Assembly: GCA_963747535.1 (NCBI GenBank)
Contig: CAVVFX010000002.1
Location: 1,240,001-1,304,000 of the forward strand
Direction of reading: 5' to 3'
DNA: 64,000 nucleotides
DNA from: CAVVFX01 sp963747535
Lineage (GTDB): Bacteria; Acidobacteriota; Terriglobia; Bryobacterales; Bryobacteraceae
The notes under the pieces were generated by a model. It worked only from the letters and a program-made list of their open reading frames with translations, was not told the DNA's origin and ran no database searches. Position 1 is the stretch's first letter; every line of letters starts with the position of its first letter. The translations under genes and the position numbers were made by a program. Of this stretch, positions 53,534-63,013 are shown one piece after another.

Positions 53534-55105
53534 TTAGGGCCGGCATGGGAGCAGGGAAGCTACAGCAGTCTGACGACGATGGCAGCGTACGGCCTCAGTG
53601 AGGTAGCCCAATACGTGACGACGCTGCCTCTTGCAAGTCTGCACGACGGTGAGTAAACGGGCAGTGGCGATTTCCCCGTTGCGGCTGCGGTTGCCGAAAC
53701 TGATCTTGCGCCACTGCACAGCCGTACGCAGGACCTGTTCCGCTGCATTGTTGGTCGGCTCCACGCCCTCCTCTTCCAGAAATGTGAACAGCCGTTCGAA
53801 GTGAAGCAACAGCGCGATTGCCATGTTGCGAACCTCGCGGTCGGTGTCCTCAAGATGTGCCACCGCCAAGGCGAGCAGCTTTTTCTGCAGGGGGATCGAC
53901 TTTAAATAGAGTTGTTGTCGGTCAAGAGGCTGCGGGTTTCCGCGCCGGTCCCGCAAGTCGCCGCGAAACCGATACCAAAGACGGAACACGCGGGCCACGA
54001 TGGCCAGCGTGTCCCGGCAAAACTGCCGCGACGAGGGACTGCGGGCATAATCGGCGATCCCCAGAAGATTTCTTTTCAGATGGGCCCAGCATAACTGCAT
54101 GCGGCCGGAATGGTACGTCAGATACACCACCCACCGGTCATTGCAGAGAATTCCGTGGAAGACCGACCCCAGCAGGGAAACCAACACTTCAGCGCTACGC
54201 GTGGAGGCCACCACGTAGAACACGAACTGGTGGGCCACCAGCGCCCAGATCCAGCGCTTATCGCCATTGGTCCGCCAACCCGTCTCATCCACATTCAGGA
54301 CCGCTTCGCGCGGCAACTGCTCCTGCAATTGCCCCACGGGCTGTTCCACCGCCTGGCTGACTTCTTCCCAGGCTTTCTGAGTACTCCCCAAACTGATCTC
54401 GATACCTAACACATCGATCAGCATCGCTTCCACCAGCCGCCGCGGCAAGCGGCAGACTACCGTCCAATAGGCGACCAGCGCCGTCAGTTGCGGTCCAAAT
54501 TGTCCCGCGATCTCCTCTGGCACCGGCGCATGCGTCGTCTTTCCGCACTGTCCACAAACCACGTTCGGAAACTGATACTCGGTGATGTGCGCTTTCACTG
54601 GCGGCACTTCGGTCACCTGATGCCGCCGCGGTTCTCCTTCCGTAGTCGCCCTACCGGGCTTTTGCGGGAGGCTTCCACCGCAGTGTCCGCATTGCTTCGG
54701 CAGCAGTACCTCAACGGCGCTCACCTCCGAGGTGGGAACCGGTCGTCGATGATGGCCCGGGTGTCCGGGCTGTGCACCCGGTTTCCGTTTGCTCTTGTGC
54801 TTTCGGCCGCGCGGGCGCTGCTCACCGGCCAATCCGTCTGAAGATGGTGGCTTGGAGGAGTTGGTCGAGTTCTTCTTTCGCCCAGCCAGTTGCCGCTCCA
54901 GATCTGCGATCTGCTTTTCTGCGTCCGCGACCTGCTTGTCGCGTTCGGCTAGTTTTTCGCGGAGATTCTCTATTTCCCGCTGCTGCCGCTCGACTTGCTG
55001 CTGCAGTTGTTCGCGGCTGGGCTGGTGGGAGTGCCGGGCCCTGGGGGCACCCCGATTCGCCGCTGCCTCTTCCTCGCTGCGGCGGCGAGCCGCGGTCGCA
55101 CTCAT
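53534..55105 (-). CDS. IS66-family transposase (single-ORF type)
   Basis: 523 residues, intact. A leucine-zipper-like N-terminus (LQQQVERQQREIENLREKLA), a Lys-rich linker, a zinc region (CGHCGGSL ... CGQCGKTTH), then the DDE core: VLNVDETGWRTNGDKRWIW (Asp), CNDRWVVYLTY (Asp) and EGVEPTNNAAEQVLRTAVQW (Glu). The usual TnpA/TnpB helper genes are absent, as in the ISBst12-like subgroup. I could not identify terminal inverted repeats or a target duplication by eye. Confidence 0.92.
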   Translation of the reverse strand: MSATAARRRSEEEAAANRGAPRARHSHQPSREQLQQQVERQQREIENLREKLAERDKQVADAEKQIADLERQLAGRKKNSTNSSKPPSSDGLAGEQRPRGRKHKSKRKPGAQPGHPGHHRRPVPTSEVSAVEVLLPKQCGHCGGSLPQKPGRATTEGEPRRHQVTEVPPVKAHITEYQFPNVVCGQCGKTTHAPVPEEIAGQFGPQLTALVAYWTVVCRLPRRLVEAMLIDVLGIEISLGSTQKAWEEVSQAVEQPVGQLQEQLPREAVLNVDETGWRTNGDKRWIWALVAHQFVFYVVASTRSAEVLVSLLGSVFHGILCNDRWVVYLTYHSGRMQLCWAHLKRNLLGIADYARSPSSRQFCRDTLAIVARVFRLWYRFRGDLRDRRGNPQPLDRQQLYLKSIPLQKKLLALAVAHLEDTDREVRNMAIALLLHFERLFTFLEEEGVEPTNNAAEQVLRTAVQWRKISFGNRSRNGEIATARLLTVVQTCKRQRRHVLGYLTEAVRCHRRQTAVASLLPCRP

Positions 55106-55267
55106 CCACCATACGTTAAACCATTCTGCGCGATTTGTCCAGCAAAATCGACGGGGGTATCGGATGAGTCAGCCGGGAAGTCCGCTACGATCACATTCAC
55201 ACCCAGTTGCGGCAGCCAGCAGTCTCCCTGCCCTTGGTATGATTGTTTTTCCGTACGGGGTGGATCG

Positions 55268-55783
55268 ATGCCGATGACTCCATTTATGGAACGATTCCCT
55301 GAAGTAGGAGCGCGAGAAACCAGGTCCGTAACCGTCACAAACCGCCAGGATCTTCCAGATGGGGAATACGGCTTCCTGGAGTTTTATTGTAACGAGCCCG
55401 GCTGTGACTGCCGACGAGTCATGATCGACGTGTTGCGGCCGGAGACGGGGTGGAGCAAGGTCTGGGCCACCATCAGCTACGGATGGGAGAGTCTGGATTT
55501 CTACAGAAAATGGGGCGGGACCGCCAGCGATCCCATTGAAATGAAGGGGCCATACCTGGACCCCCTCAACCCACAAACCAAGTACTCACCCGCACTTCTA
55601 AATCTGTTTCGATTCCTTCTTCAGTCGCCCGATTATGTGGAGCGTCTCAAAGGACATTACCAAATGTTCCGAGACTCTCTAGAGCCAGAACATGGCCGGC
55701 AGGACGGTCCGGAAACCAATCGCATCGAAAACAAGCGGAAACGTCTACACGATCCTAAGCATCGTCGTCGGCATCCTTACTGA
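55268..55783 (+). CDS. hypothetical protein with conserved Cys-rich strand
   Basis: 171 residues from ATG at 55268. The core is DLPDGEYGFLEFYCNEPGCD then CRRVMIDVLRPETGW and SKVWATISYGWESLDFYRKW. The ending is basic (NKRKRLHDPKHRRRHPY). Similar proteins occur next to SEC-C motif or transposase genes in environmental bacteria, with no known role. The CNEPGCDCRR cluster may bind metal. Intact. Confidence 0.6.
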   Translation: MPMTPFMERFPEVGARETRSVTVTNRQDLPDGEYGFLEFYCNEPGCDCRRVMIDVLRPETGWSKVWATISYGWESLDFYRKWGGTASDPIEMKGPYLDPLNPQTKYSPALLNLFRFLLQSPDYVERLKGHYQMFRDSLEPEHGRQDGPETNRIENKRKRLHDPKHRRRHPY

Positions 55784-56719
55784 GCTACGCCACGCCTCAG
55801 CACTACACCGACACCACCGCCGCGATAGATCCACCTGAACTGTTACCCCGAATGTTCTGACGTCAGGGCCTTCGCTTTAACACGATGTTCCTCGACCCAA
55901 GCTGTGGCACTGGCACCGTCCCGACGCGGTAGCCTTCAGCTGTACTTCAAACTCTACGGGAATCGGGCTGAAAAATCCATTGCTTTATTGGTATTTATAA
56001 CTGCTAACTGCTAAGGCACACTGAAGAGCAAAAAACTGAAGGCTTTCCAGTCCATACGGCGGATGGCGATGGGTGAAGTCATTCGGCACCGGCACAATTA
56101 ACCCGACGGCGGGCTTGGGCGTAAGTCGAGCCTGATCGCGGAGTCTACTGGCTATATGAGTGAGGACCCTACTTGCTGGCCGTAGAACGGTTCGTAAAAC
56201 TCGCCCGGCGAGGAGTGATCAGGAGCGAGTTTGCGTAAGATTACCCGCTTCAACCGAACGAATCTTCGGGTTAGCTACTCTGGCAATTACATCCGTGATG
56301 GACAATGCCCGCGACTTTTGCGTCACGATTAAAAAACGCCGGAGTCTTGCATTTTCGCGTAAGCTGCAAGGAAATCAACTCTTTAGAGCCTTCGACAATG
56401 GTGAAGTAACCGTGTTACCCACTTCGTCGTGGAGCCTAACGTCCTATAGTGTCCGAACAATTTACCGATATTTCTCACGGCGTTATTGAAAAAAACTGTC
56501 ACGCTTTTGAATATAGTTCGCTAGACTGTAGGGTACTGTGAAGTACCCTTGTGACGTCCTGGAAAGTTGAACACAGGGTTGGGGCACTAAGTCCTGGGTG
56601 CCGCCAAAGAAGAAGAGGCTGATGAACAAAAGCTTCTAAGAAGTTCGCGCGAGGTTCGCGATAGATATTGTACAAGGAATAGCGCGCGAGGTCTAAAATG
56701 AAGCGGATTGAAAGGCTAT
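55784..56719. other. 0.94-kb region, no supported gene
   Basis: At 55885 a 15-codon frame reads MFLDPSCGTGT, like the SAM-binding motif of DNA methylases, but it stops at once, so it is at most a scrap. The frame at 56160-56489 (+) is not convincing. A perfect hairpin lies at 56530-56549. The last 80 bp should hold the promoter of the receiver gene. Confidence 0.4.
56530..56549. promoter_or_regulatory. perfect hairpin/palindrome AGGGTACT-GTGA-AGTACCCT
   Basis: 8-bp arms with a 4-base loop in an otherwise A/T-rich stretch, 170 bp upstream of the receiver gene. It could be a regulator site or a weak terminator; no T-run follows. Confidence 0.4.
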
Positions 56720-57169
56720 ATGGCGAATATTCTGGTGATTGACGATGAACCGCTTTTGCTCGACCTGATTGCCAATATATTACGACTCGACGGTCACAAC
56801 GTCAGAGCCCTGTGCGACCCGGTCGCAGCACTCGATTTTCAGGAGGCAGGAGAAGCCTCAATTGGTCTGCTGGTCACAGATATCACTTTAAAGCCGATAA
56901 CGGGGTTTGAACTGGTTACGAGTCTCAGCAAAACAGGCTTCAATGGTCCGGTGCTGTTCACATCTGGATACCCGGCCCTATACTGGGCTGCCGCCAACAG
57001 GGTGAGGGATTACCCGATCCTTGAAAAGCCGTTCACCGCAGCGCAACTGCGCGCTGCGGTTGGCAGGGCCTTGGCCAGCAGTAAGCCGAAGTCCCCCCCA
57101 CTCTCTGCAACCCAGCCAGTCACGGTCTCCAAGAGTATCTCGATGAGTGGAACCGGCGTGGGGAGCTAG
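56720..57169 (+). CDS. orphan single-domain response regulator
   Basis: 149 residues from ATG at 56720 (AAAGG upstream). A receiver with ANILVIDDEPLLLDLIANIL, LLVTDITLKPITGFELVTSL (acceptor Asp), VLFTSGYPALYW and ILEKPFTAAQLRAAV. A Ser-rich ~25-residue tail replaces any output domain. Paralogue of the protein at 57493. Confidence 0.88.
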   Translation: MANILVIDDEPLLLDLIANILRLDGHNVRALCDPVAALDFQEAGEASIGLLVTDITLKPITGFELVTSLSKTGFNGPVLFTSGYPALYWAAANRVRDYPILEKPFTAAQLRAAVGRALASSKPKSPPLSATQPVTVSKSISMSGTGVGS

Positions 57170-57492
57170 GGTAGCTGCTAGGGTAGCGGCCCCCCCGACC
57201 ATGCATCACGGCAAGGTTCACGGTCCGGTGGCCAAAAGGCCATCTGCGTAAACTACAGGACTAGATCCGCCAGCATCGCCAGAGTTTGCCGAGGAAACTA
57301 GCCACCCACACCGATTCGTCATCACCGCTATTCAGACGGCGATCATCGGATAATTAATCCAACTTTGCCAAAGCTAATTTACCTCCGGTTTTAAGTAGTA
57401 CCAAAAGGGCCTGATACCAATAAAATGTTCGTTTTGATATTGCCTTAATTCGTTGTCTCTTTCTACACTGGTTTTTGTGGAGGGTAGTTCAT
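57170..57492. other. 323-bp intergenic region between two receiver genes
   Basis: No gene seen. The right 130 bp are AT-rich (CTAATTTACCTCCGG, TTCGTTTTGATATTGCC), consistent with a promoter for the second receiver gene. Confidence 0.4.
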
Positions 57493-57894
57493 ATGGCGCG
57501 CATTCTGGTTATTGACGGTGAAGTTGCTCTTCTCTGCCTCATTTCGAACACTTTGCAGCTGGACGGCCACATCATTACGGAAACGAGTGACCCAATTGAG
57601 TCTCTGTCTATCGTGGATCAGCGGAGACAGGAAATCGACCTTGTCTTGACCGATGTTGAAACCAAGCCTATTAGCGGGTTCGAGGTTGTTAAACGGATGA
57701 CGGAGAAAGGAATTGATATTCCCGTGCTCTTCATGTCCTGTTATCCTTCGCTCGCCGGAGTTATTTCGTCCATCCTCGGCGAGGGTGCCGTAATCGAGAA
57801 GCCCTTCACTTCCGCCGCACTTCGCCAAAGCGTTACCAGGGCTCTGGCAGAACGTAACCGCCGCTCCACCACCAGCGGCGCGAGGGCCGCATAG
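57493..57894 (+). CDS. orphan response regulator with altered acidic pair
   Basis: 133 residues from ATG at 57493. Same plan as its neighbour: RILVIDGEVALLCLISNTLQ, DLVLTDVETKPISGFEVVKR (acceptor Asp kept), VLFMSCYPSLAG and VIEKPFTSAALRQSV. The usual Asp-Asp pair that holds Mg2+ reads Asp-Gly (IDGE), so phosphorylation may be weakened. No output domain. Confidence 0.85.
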   Translation: MARILVIDGEVALLCLISNTLQLDGHIITETSDPIESLSIVDQRRQEIDLVLTDVETKPISGFEVVKRMTEKGIDIPVLFMSCYPSLAGVISSILGEGAVIEKPFTSAALRQSVTRALAERNRRSTTSGARAA

Positions 57895-57945
57895 CGCGTA
57901 ACGACGGCCGGCCCAAGCGGGACCGCAACGCGTGAGGTCGCAACA

Positions 57946-58209
57946 ATGCCGATGACGCCCAGTGACGAGGTAAGGGAGTTTTTCAGGACTATCGAATCTG
58001 AAAGAAGGAAAAAGATTCAATATGCAGTTGTCCCGGTGGAGAGAAGCATCGGCAAGGTACAGGTCAATATTTATTCCGCCGTTGGCGACGCAGCGTTTTG
58101 CGTCTTCGATCTTCGTGACGGCCTAACTTTGCGCATGCAGCAAATTATTCGTGAGTGGTGCGGGTCGTTCGTGCTTTCCCCTGATGATTTCATCGACGAT
58201 CTGAAATAA
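57946..58209 (+). CDS. hypothetical small protein
   Basis: 87 residues from ATG at 57946: SDEVREFFRTIESERRKKIQ, VERSIGKVQVNIYSAVGDAA and IREWCGSFVLSPDDFIDDLK. Globular-looking composition, 51 bp after the receiver gene in the same direction. No family recognised. Confidence 0.45.
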   Translation: MPMTPSDEVREFFRTIESERRKKIQYAVVPVERSIGKVQVNIYSAVGDAAFCVFDLRDGLTLRMQQIIREWCGSFVLSPDDFIDDLK

Positions 58210-58299
58210 AAGGCTGTTAGCGTCAACTAAGAAGGCGACTGGAACAGAGTGACGCGGCTCAGTTTGAACGGGTCCGCGATGTCCAACCGGCGGTCGCCC

Positions 58300-59605
58300 T
58301 AATCGATCGGATTCCGGGCGTGACGATCTCTGCCGGGATAGCGTCGGTTTCGGTCCGGGCCTGACGCCTCGGCTCGGGTTGCCTTCCCGCTCCGGAGTCA
58401 TGCTACATGATCACCACGGCGGTGAAGGATATTTCGGCAGACATCGCACTCTTCTCAAAAGGTATTTCGACGCGGAACTGAGAATGACGGGCCGTACGGC
58501 GAGACAATCCCGAGCCTTGGTCGTCTCGATCCCAGTGGGTACCGTGCGGCGGTCCATCGCCTGGGACGTCGACCTTGGTCGAGACCGTCGGCCTTCGCCA
58601 CCCGCTTATTGACCGGGAGTTCAGGGATCGGCTCCCATCGGCTGCTCTGTCAGGCTCGTCCTACGGCCTGGACGAAAACCAAGTCTTGGAGTTGAAGTTG
58701 GAGACCATCCACCGCCGCAACGAGACCTCTGGCATCCACCGTCCCGATATGCAATGCATGGAGTTGTAATCTAAACTCAATCAACATCATGGCCCAAAAG
58801 AACGTTACTCGGCATCGGTAGAGCGCCTTCGCCAAGTCTGGAAGGTCACGCTCCGATTCAACTAACGCCTCTCGGATACCCGCCACGATCCGGGCATGGT
58901 CAGCTCCCAAGTTGCGCAGATAGATCCGGAACAACGATCTACGCTCGGAGCGAATGCGCCTCAATTGTGAATTCCCGGGGAATACCGCAGCAATCGATCG
59001 GCAGTCCGCTTCGTCGAGCAACCAGAGCATCGGACGATAGCGTGCGGCCACGCCATCCTGACTAACAATCTCAGCCGGAACTGAATGATCATGGATGTTG
59101 CGAAGCGCCTTACCCATGACAACAAGCGTCATGAGGAAGAAAGTGGTCGCAAGTGTTATCAGTAAGATCATTACCTTTGATAGTAAATCACGGCGATACA
59201 CGTTGATCAACCGATGCCTACCAAAGTAGGTATTAGTACACGTACTCGATCTCACGTAAACGATTCAAGTTCGTCGCGGAGATCGAATGGCGACGTGGAC
59301 TCATGACAGGCGCGTGAGGAATATCTCCGTGCGGACGATCTCGCGCGAACGTCCGGCACCAGTCCCAGTACTCATGGGCAAGTTTGCACCCGCACGAGGT
59401 GTGTTCTTATCGGTACCCGACACCCTGCAACCCGAGGAAGACGTGATTTGCATCGATCAATCAATCTCAACCACGAATTCCTTCGAAGAACACCTGCGCC
59501 AGTACAAGATCAAGCTTTGCGAAATCGCGCAATCATGGAGTAACGGGAACAAAACGCTAGCCGCCCGCAGCATGCGTATCTCGCGCGCCTATTTGCACCG
59601 ATTAT
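58300..59605 (-). repeat. inverted duplication, short copy
   Basis: Reverse-orientation copy of 28845-31005. It contains the membrane-protein gene complete, but the activator gene has lost its start and AAA+ domain. The join at 59413-59417 (GTACC) sits at the GGTA tetranucleotide that borders the missing 887 bp in the long copy. Confidence 0.88.
58650..59171 (-). CDS. membrane-anchored protein of unknown function, copy 2
   Basis: The start is probably ATG at 59171 after AAAGGT (frame open to 59255). The 173-residue protein is nearly identical to the one at 30129, with RYRPMLWLLDEADCRSIAAV and RRIRSERRSLFRIYLRNLGA. Differences cluster in the membrane helix. It has stayed intact although the neighbouring activator copy is destroyed, which suggests selection on the membrane protein or a recent duplication. 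Confidence 0.7.
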   Translation of the reverse strand: MILLITLATTFFLMTLVVMGKALRNIHDHSVPAEIVSQDGVAARYRPMLWLLDEADCRSIAAVFPGNSQLRRIRSERRSLFRIYLRNLGADHARIVAGIREALVESERDLPDLAKALYRCRVTFFWAMMLIEFRLQLHALHIGTVDARGLVAAVDGLQLQLQDLVFVQAVGRA

Positions 59606-59631
59606 TCGCTCGATCTTGTGAAATCCTGTAG
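59414..59631 (+). pseudogene. remnant of sigma54-type activator (HTH end only)
   Basis: PDTLQPEEDVICIDQSISTT, SFEEHLRQYKIKL and GNKTLAARSMRISRAYLHRL correspond to the last third of the regulator at 28763. The start codon and the whole ATPase domain are deleted. The upstream leader region of the original gene is fused directly to this part. It ends FARSCEIL in unrelated sequence. Confidence 0.85.
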
Positions 59632-60357
59632 AAGGCATCGACAACCTCGGTATGGGCCTCTGCCGTGAATGTGAGTGGTCCTTCGTTGTTATGGAATTGG
59701 ACGACCAATACTCCTTCGGCGTCTCGGGTCAGCCCGTTGTTCGATCAGTCGGTATTCGTCCGCGCTTCGCTGACCGGCGTGGCGCAGCGATCGGCGGATG
59801 AGCACGGTGACCGCTACACTCCAGCAATACTGATGCTCCAGACCCGTGACGATACGTTGCCAATGGTCTCCGCCATCAGTGCTTTCGAAGTAGCCATCAC
59901 CAGCCGCCGAATGTATACGGTCCGGATCGTCTCGAATGCTTGCCAGAGTATGAGTGTCCCGCGGCGCGCTCGGAACGCGGTCACACCATGTTTGTCCGTC
60001 ATCATTGCTGCGCAACAGCGCTCCGCCCTCGATCGCCACGTGCAGGCGATTAGGCTCTGCCAGGTCAGGAAGTATCGAACGGACGTGGTGGGTTTCCGGA
60101 CGCGGCGGAAAACTCCATTCCTTCGATCAAGGCAATGTCAATAGACCGGGCAACTCGCGCCAAGTATCACCAGCATCTTCGGATCGGAAGATGGCGCTCG
60201 GCTCGCTGCCCGCGTACACAACGCGAGAGTTCGAAACGGCAAACGATGTTACGTTCCCAGCTCGCAGACCTTCTAGAAGTTGCTGGAGAATCCATTGAGC
60301 CGGCTTTTCAGAGAACCGACCCTGGCGTGTGCTGCCGATGACTACGGAAATTGTCAT
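59632..60357 (-). pseudogene. chimera: FMN-reductase N-terminus joined to BNR/sialidase-like propeller
   Basis: ATG at 60357 starts TISVVIGSTRQGRFSEKPAQ, the first strand and phosphate loop of NADPH-dependent FMN reductases. After about 28 residues it changes to beta-propeller sequence: VVYAGSEPSAIFRSEDAGDT, an in-frame TGA at 60127-60129, ALLRSNDDGQTWCDRVPSAP and YFESTDGGDHWQRIVTGLEH. A frameshift near 59830 follows. Asp-box type repeats (S.DGG.TW) identify the propeller. The junction near 60275 and the stop make it non-functional. Confidence 0.65.
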
Positions 60358-60423
60358 ATTGTCCTCGAGAATTGTCACAATCGAGCTCCTTCTTTCGGCT
60401 GATGAAACAACCGGACAGCCCGA

Positions 60424-60789
60424 TCATGCGGGAGGAGAGTCAAGAAAAACGTAAAGAACTGCGATCTTTTCATCCCGCACGATGATCACGTCCTCACCCG
60501 TATAGGCAGGCACTCCGCCGCGAGGGCCAGAGCCCCACTTTAGGCGCCCTGCATTCTGAAGAGCTTGGGGAGCAGCATGGGGCGCGTAGGCGAAATGGGG
60601 ATGCGTGGCTCTCAAATCACCTGCAAATTTATCGAGGGCATCGTACCCAACGAAGATACCTGCGGGGACATACACCACACAGTCATCCGTGTAGAGCTCC
60701 TTGATGGCGGAGCGGCGCTTCGTAGGGTCACCCTCTCCGAAAACTTCCTGAAGGTTACGGAGCAGTAGTTCATGAATTCTTTCGGCCAT
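60424..60789 (-). CDS. NTF2-like (SnoaL) protein
   Basis: 121 residues from ATG at 60789 with GGAGGAG upstream. A compact cone fold: LLLRNLQEVFGEGDPTKRRS, YTDDCVVYVPAGIFVGYDAL, GSGPRGGVPAYTGEDVIIVR and KIAVLYVFLDSPPA. The GSGP..G..PAYTG segment is typical of SnoaL proteins near MarR-controlled redox genes. Intact, same strand as the quinone reductase upstream. Confidence 0.82.
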   Translation of the reverse strand: MAERIHELLLRNLQEVFGEGDPTKRRSAIKELYTDDCVVYVPAGIFVGYDALDKFAGDLRATHPHFAYAPHAAPQALQNAGRLKWGSGPRGGVPAYTGEDVIIVRDEKIAVLYVFLDSPPA

Positions 60790-60809
60790 ATTTTCTTCTC
60801 CTCCTTACA

Positions 60810-61660
60810 CTAGGCCACACGAAGCACGATCTTGCCGGGTGACCTGCGTCTTGCCGCTCCCGGCTCACTGGGCGACATCTCATGAACCCCTGGCAGGTTC
60901 CCGGCAACGTCCTTCCATGCCTGGGCCGCATCCTGGAGCGTGTACACGGTCGCGACGTCTGGTCGTATCGTCCCCTCTTCCAGCAGTCGCGCGATTCTGC
61001 CGAGTACGGCCCCAGACGGCGCGAGCCTCATCATCGCGCCTGACACACGGTGCCTCGCGGCCTCTTCCTTCGAACTCCCCCTCCCGATAGTCGATAACCC
61101 AGCAGGCCCCGATGGAGCGGAGGTACGTCTCATCACCAGCACTCGCGGTGGCAATGACGGTGGCGCCGGCATGCGATGCCAATTGCACCGCATAGGCCCC
61201 CACCGCGCCGGCGTCGCCATGAATCAGGATCGTTTGTCCTTTTTCCAGGTGACCGTGGGTGAAGATGCCCTGCCATGCGGTTTGGGATGCTACCGGCACG
61301 GATGCCGCCTCTTCAAATGAGAGGTTGGATGGTTTCCTTGCGATGGCCGACGCCTGGACAGGCACATACTCCGCATACGAGCCCATTCCAGTGGTGGCGC
61401 CGAACACGGCATCACCCGGCGCATAAGCCGCAACGTCACTGCCAATCTGTTCGACGACCCCTGAAAACTCATGACCGGGTATCCACGGCAGGTCGATCGG
61501 GACTATCTGCTTTAGCGACCCGGAGGCTTCCACAAGATCTAGATGATTGACGGCGGTACTTTTGATCTTGACCAGGACCTCGTTGCGTGCGATCGTCGGC
61601 GTCGGTACTTTCGTTGAACACTAACTGCCCACCGTATTCCAACAATCTGATAGCTTTCAT
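60810..61660 (-). pseudogene. quinone-oxidoreductase-type zinc-binding dehydrogenase, frameshifted and deleted
   Basis: ATG at 61660 (MKAIRLLEYGGQLVFN), then in a second frame VPTPTIARNEVLVKIKSTAV. From 61545 PIDLPWIPGHEFSGVVEQIG, QTILIHGDAGAVGAYAVQLA (NADPH-binding) and CWVIDYREGEFE follow. After this about 35 residues are missing and the end (LAPSGAVLGRIARLLEEGTI, SPGKIVLRVA) is in another frame. Two shifts and one deletion make it inactive. It lies 20 bp before the NTF2-like gene. Confidence 0.75.
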
Positions 61661-61686
61661 GCGATCTCTCATGGTGACCTCTCGTT

Positions 61687-62547
61687 TCAGCGCCCATTTG
61701 GTCGCGCGTGACGGCGTGCCCAGTCGGGAAGCTTCGTGAGTTTGCGCCCGAACTCGCGCTCCAGGCCAGCGATGTCGGCGCTGTAACCGACGCGCTCGAA
61801 CCATTCCAGCATCGTCGCCATTTCCTTGCTGTACTGCCGGACCTGCTCGATTGGCGTCTGCGCGAAGGCAATCGGCCGACCTAGCGCCTCCGTCAGGATC
61901 TCCGCCGCCTCCGGCATCGTTCGTACGTCGCCGGCTAGATCGATCTCGCGGCGGTTCAAGGCAGCCGCATCGGTGAACGCGCGCGCGCCGAACCAGCCGA
62001 TGTCGTCCACCGCAATCATCTGTAGCTTCGTGCCTTGCCCGAGTGCCCAGGCCAGCGTGGAATTCTGGAGACTGAAGGGCGCCAGCAAGTTCTCCATGAA
62101 GAAAACCGGGCGCAGGATCACATGCGAGGGGAAGCGGAGGCCGCGCACGGTTTCCTCGATGCGCCCCTTGTTGTCGAAGTGCGGGACGCCCGTTTGCTTG
62201 TCCGCCGATCCCACGGATGTGTAGACATAATGTTCGACGCCGGCCTCGCGCGCCAGCGTCGCAAGACGCCTGCCCTGCGCCTCTTCCCGCTCGACGCCCG
62301 CTTCGCCCGCGTTCTGCACGCCGAAGACGCCCCACGCGCCGGTCAACGCACGGCGCAGCGTCGCCTCGTCATTCAGATCGCCCTTGACGATGTCAACGCC
62401 CTGGCGCGCCAGGGCCACCGCCCGCTCGCTATCCGGCTTGCGCGTCAGGCCGCGCAGATGGAACCCGGAGTCGTGCAGCGCCTGCGCCACCGCTCCGCCT
62501 TGTTGGCCTGTCACTCCCGTGATGAGAATCGTTCGATCGTTTGTCAT
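61687..62547 (-). CDS. NmrA-family NAD(P)-binding protein
   Basis: 286 residues, intact. The Rossmann motif is ILITGVTGQQGGAVAQALHD, followed by LRGLTRKPDSERAVALARQG, VDIVKGDLNDEATLRRALTG and HVILRPVFFMENLLAPFSLQ. NmrA-like proteins are atypical short-chain dehydrogenases that sense or use NAD(P) and often accompany MarR regulators and DoxX. It lies between the DoxX gene and the quinone reductase on one strand, probably one operon. Confidence 0.9.
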   Translation of the reverse strand: MTNDRTILITGVTGQQGGAVAQALHDSGFHLRGLTRKPDSERAVALARQGVDIVKGDLNDEATLRRALTGAWGVFGVQNAGEAGVEREEAQGRRLATLAREAGVEHYVYTSVGSADKQTGVPHFDNKGRIEETVRGLRFPSHVILRPVFFMENLLAPFSLQNSTLAWALGQGTKLQMIAVDDIGWFGARAFTDAAALNRREIDLAGDVRTMPEAAEILTEALGRPIAFAQTPIEQVRQYSKEMATMLEWFERVGYSADIAGLEREFGRKLTKLPDWARRHARPNGR

Positions 62548-62601
62548 GGTTTATCCTTATTTGCCGCCCTTATTTTCAGCGGGAGCTACATCCCTGGTTG
62601 A

Positions 62602-62991
62602 TTAGGCGCGGGCCTGCGGGCGGGCCTGGAACAGCCCATCAAACGCCGGTCGTACGTCGACGAAGATCACCGCCCACAGTACACTCACGAAGAGGGCTAG
62701 CGGCAGCCCGCTCGGGGCCATCAAAACATGGAACGAGAGAATGTTGACGATCACCGGCGCCAATATGGCCACCGCCAACGGCACGTAACGGTTGACCAGC
62801 AGAAGCACCCCAGCGACGAGTTGAAAGCCGAAGATCACCCACAGATAGTGTGAGGCATACAGCGCGCCCATGAACTGTCCCGCAATGCCTCCCGGCGGCG
62901 GCAGGGGAATGAAGTTCAGGAAGCCGTTCAGTCCGAAAACTAGAAAGATCACGCCCGACAGGTATCGGGCGATTGCGTACACGGTTCTCAT
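62602..62991 (-). CDS. DoxX-like integral membrane protein
   Basis: 129 residues, four predicted helices (YLSGVIFLVFGLNGFLNF; HYLWVIFGFQLVAGVLLLVN; PLAVAILAPVIVNILSFHVL; LPLALFVSVLWAVIFVDV). DoxX-like proteins take part in membrane redox and thiol-stress responses. First gene of the leftward operon, divergent from the MarR regulator. Confidence 0.88.
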   Translation of the reverse strand: MRTVYAIARYLSGVIFLVFGLNGFLNFIPLPPPGGIAGQFMGALYASHYLWVIFGFQLVAGVLLLVNRYVPLAVAILAPVIVNILSFHVLMAPSGLPLALFVSVLWAVIFVDVRPAFDGLFQARPQARA

Positions 62992-63013
62992 AAGAGGTTC
63001 TCCTTTCGGTGAC

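Noticed and set aside
53534..55105. A complete IS66 element with ends.
   Set aside because: The transposase is intact, but no terminal inverted repeats or 8-bp target duplication could be found by eye, so only the gene is claimed.
55885..55932. MFLDPSCGTGT, like the SAM-binding motif of an adenine methylase.
   Set aside because: The frame closes after 15 codons and no other methylase motif is found nearby in any frame.
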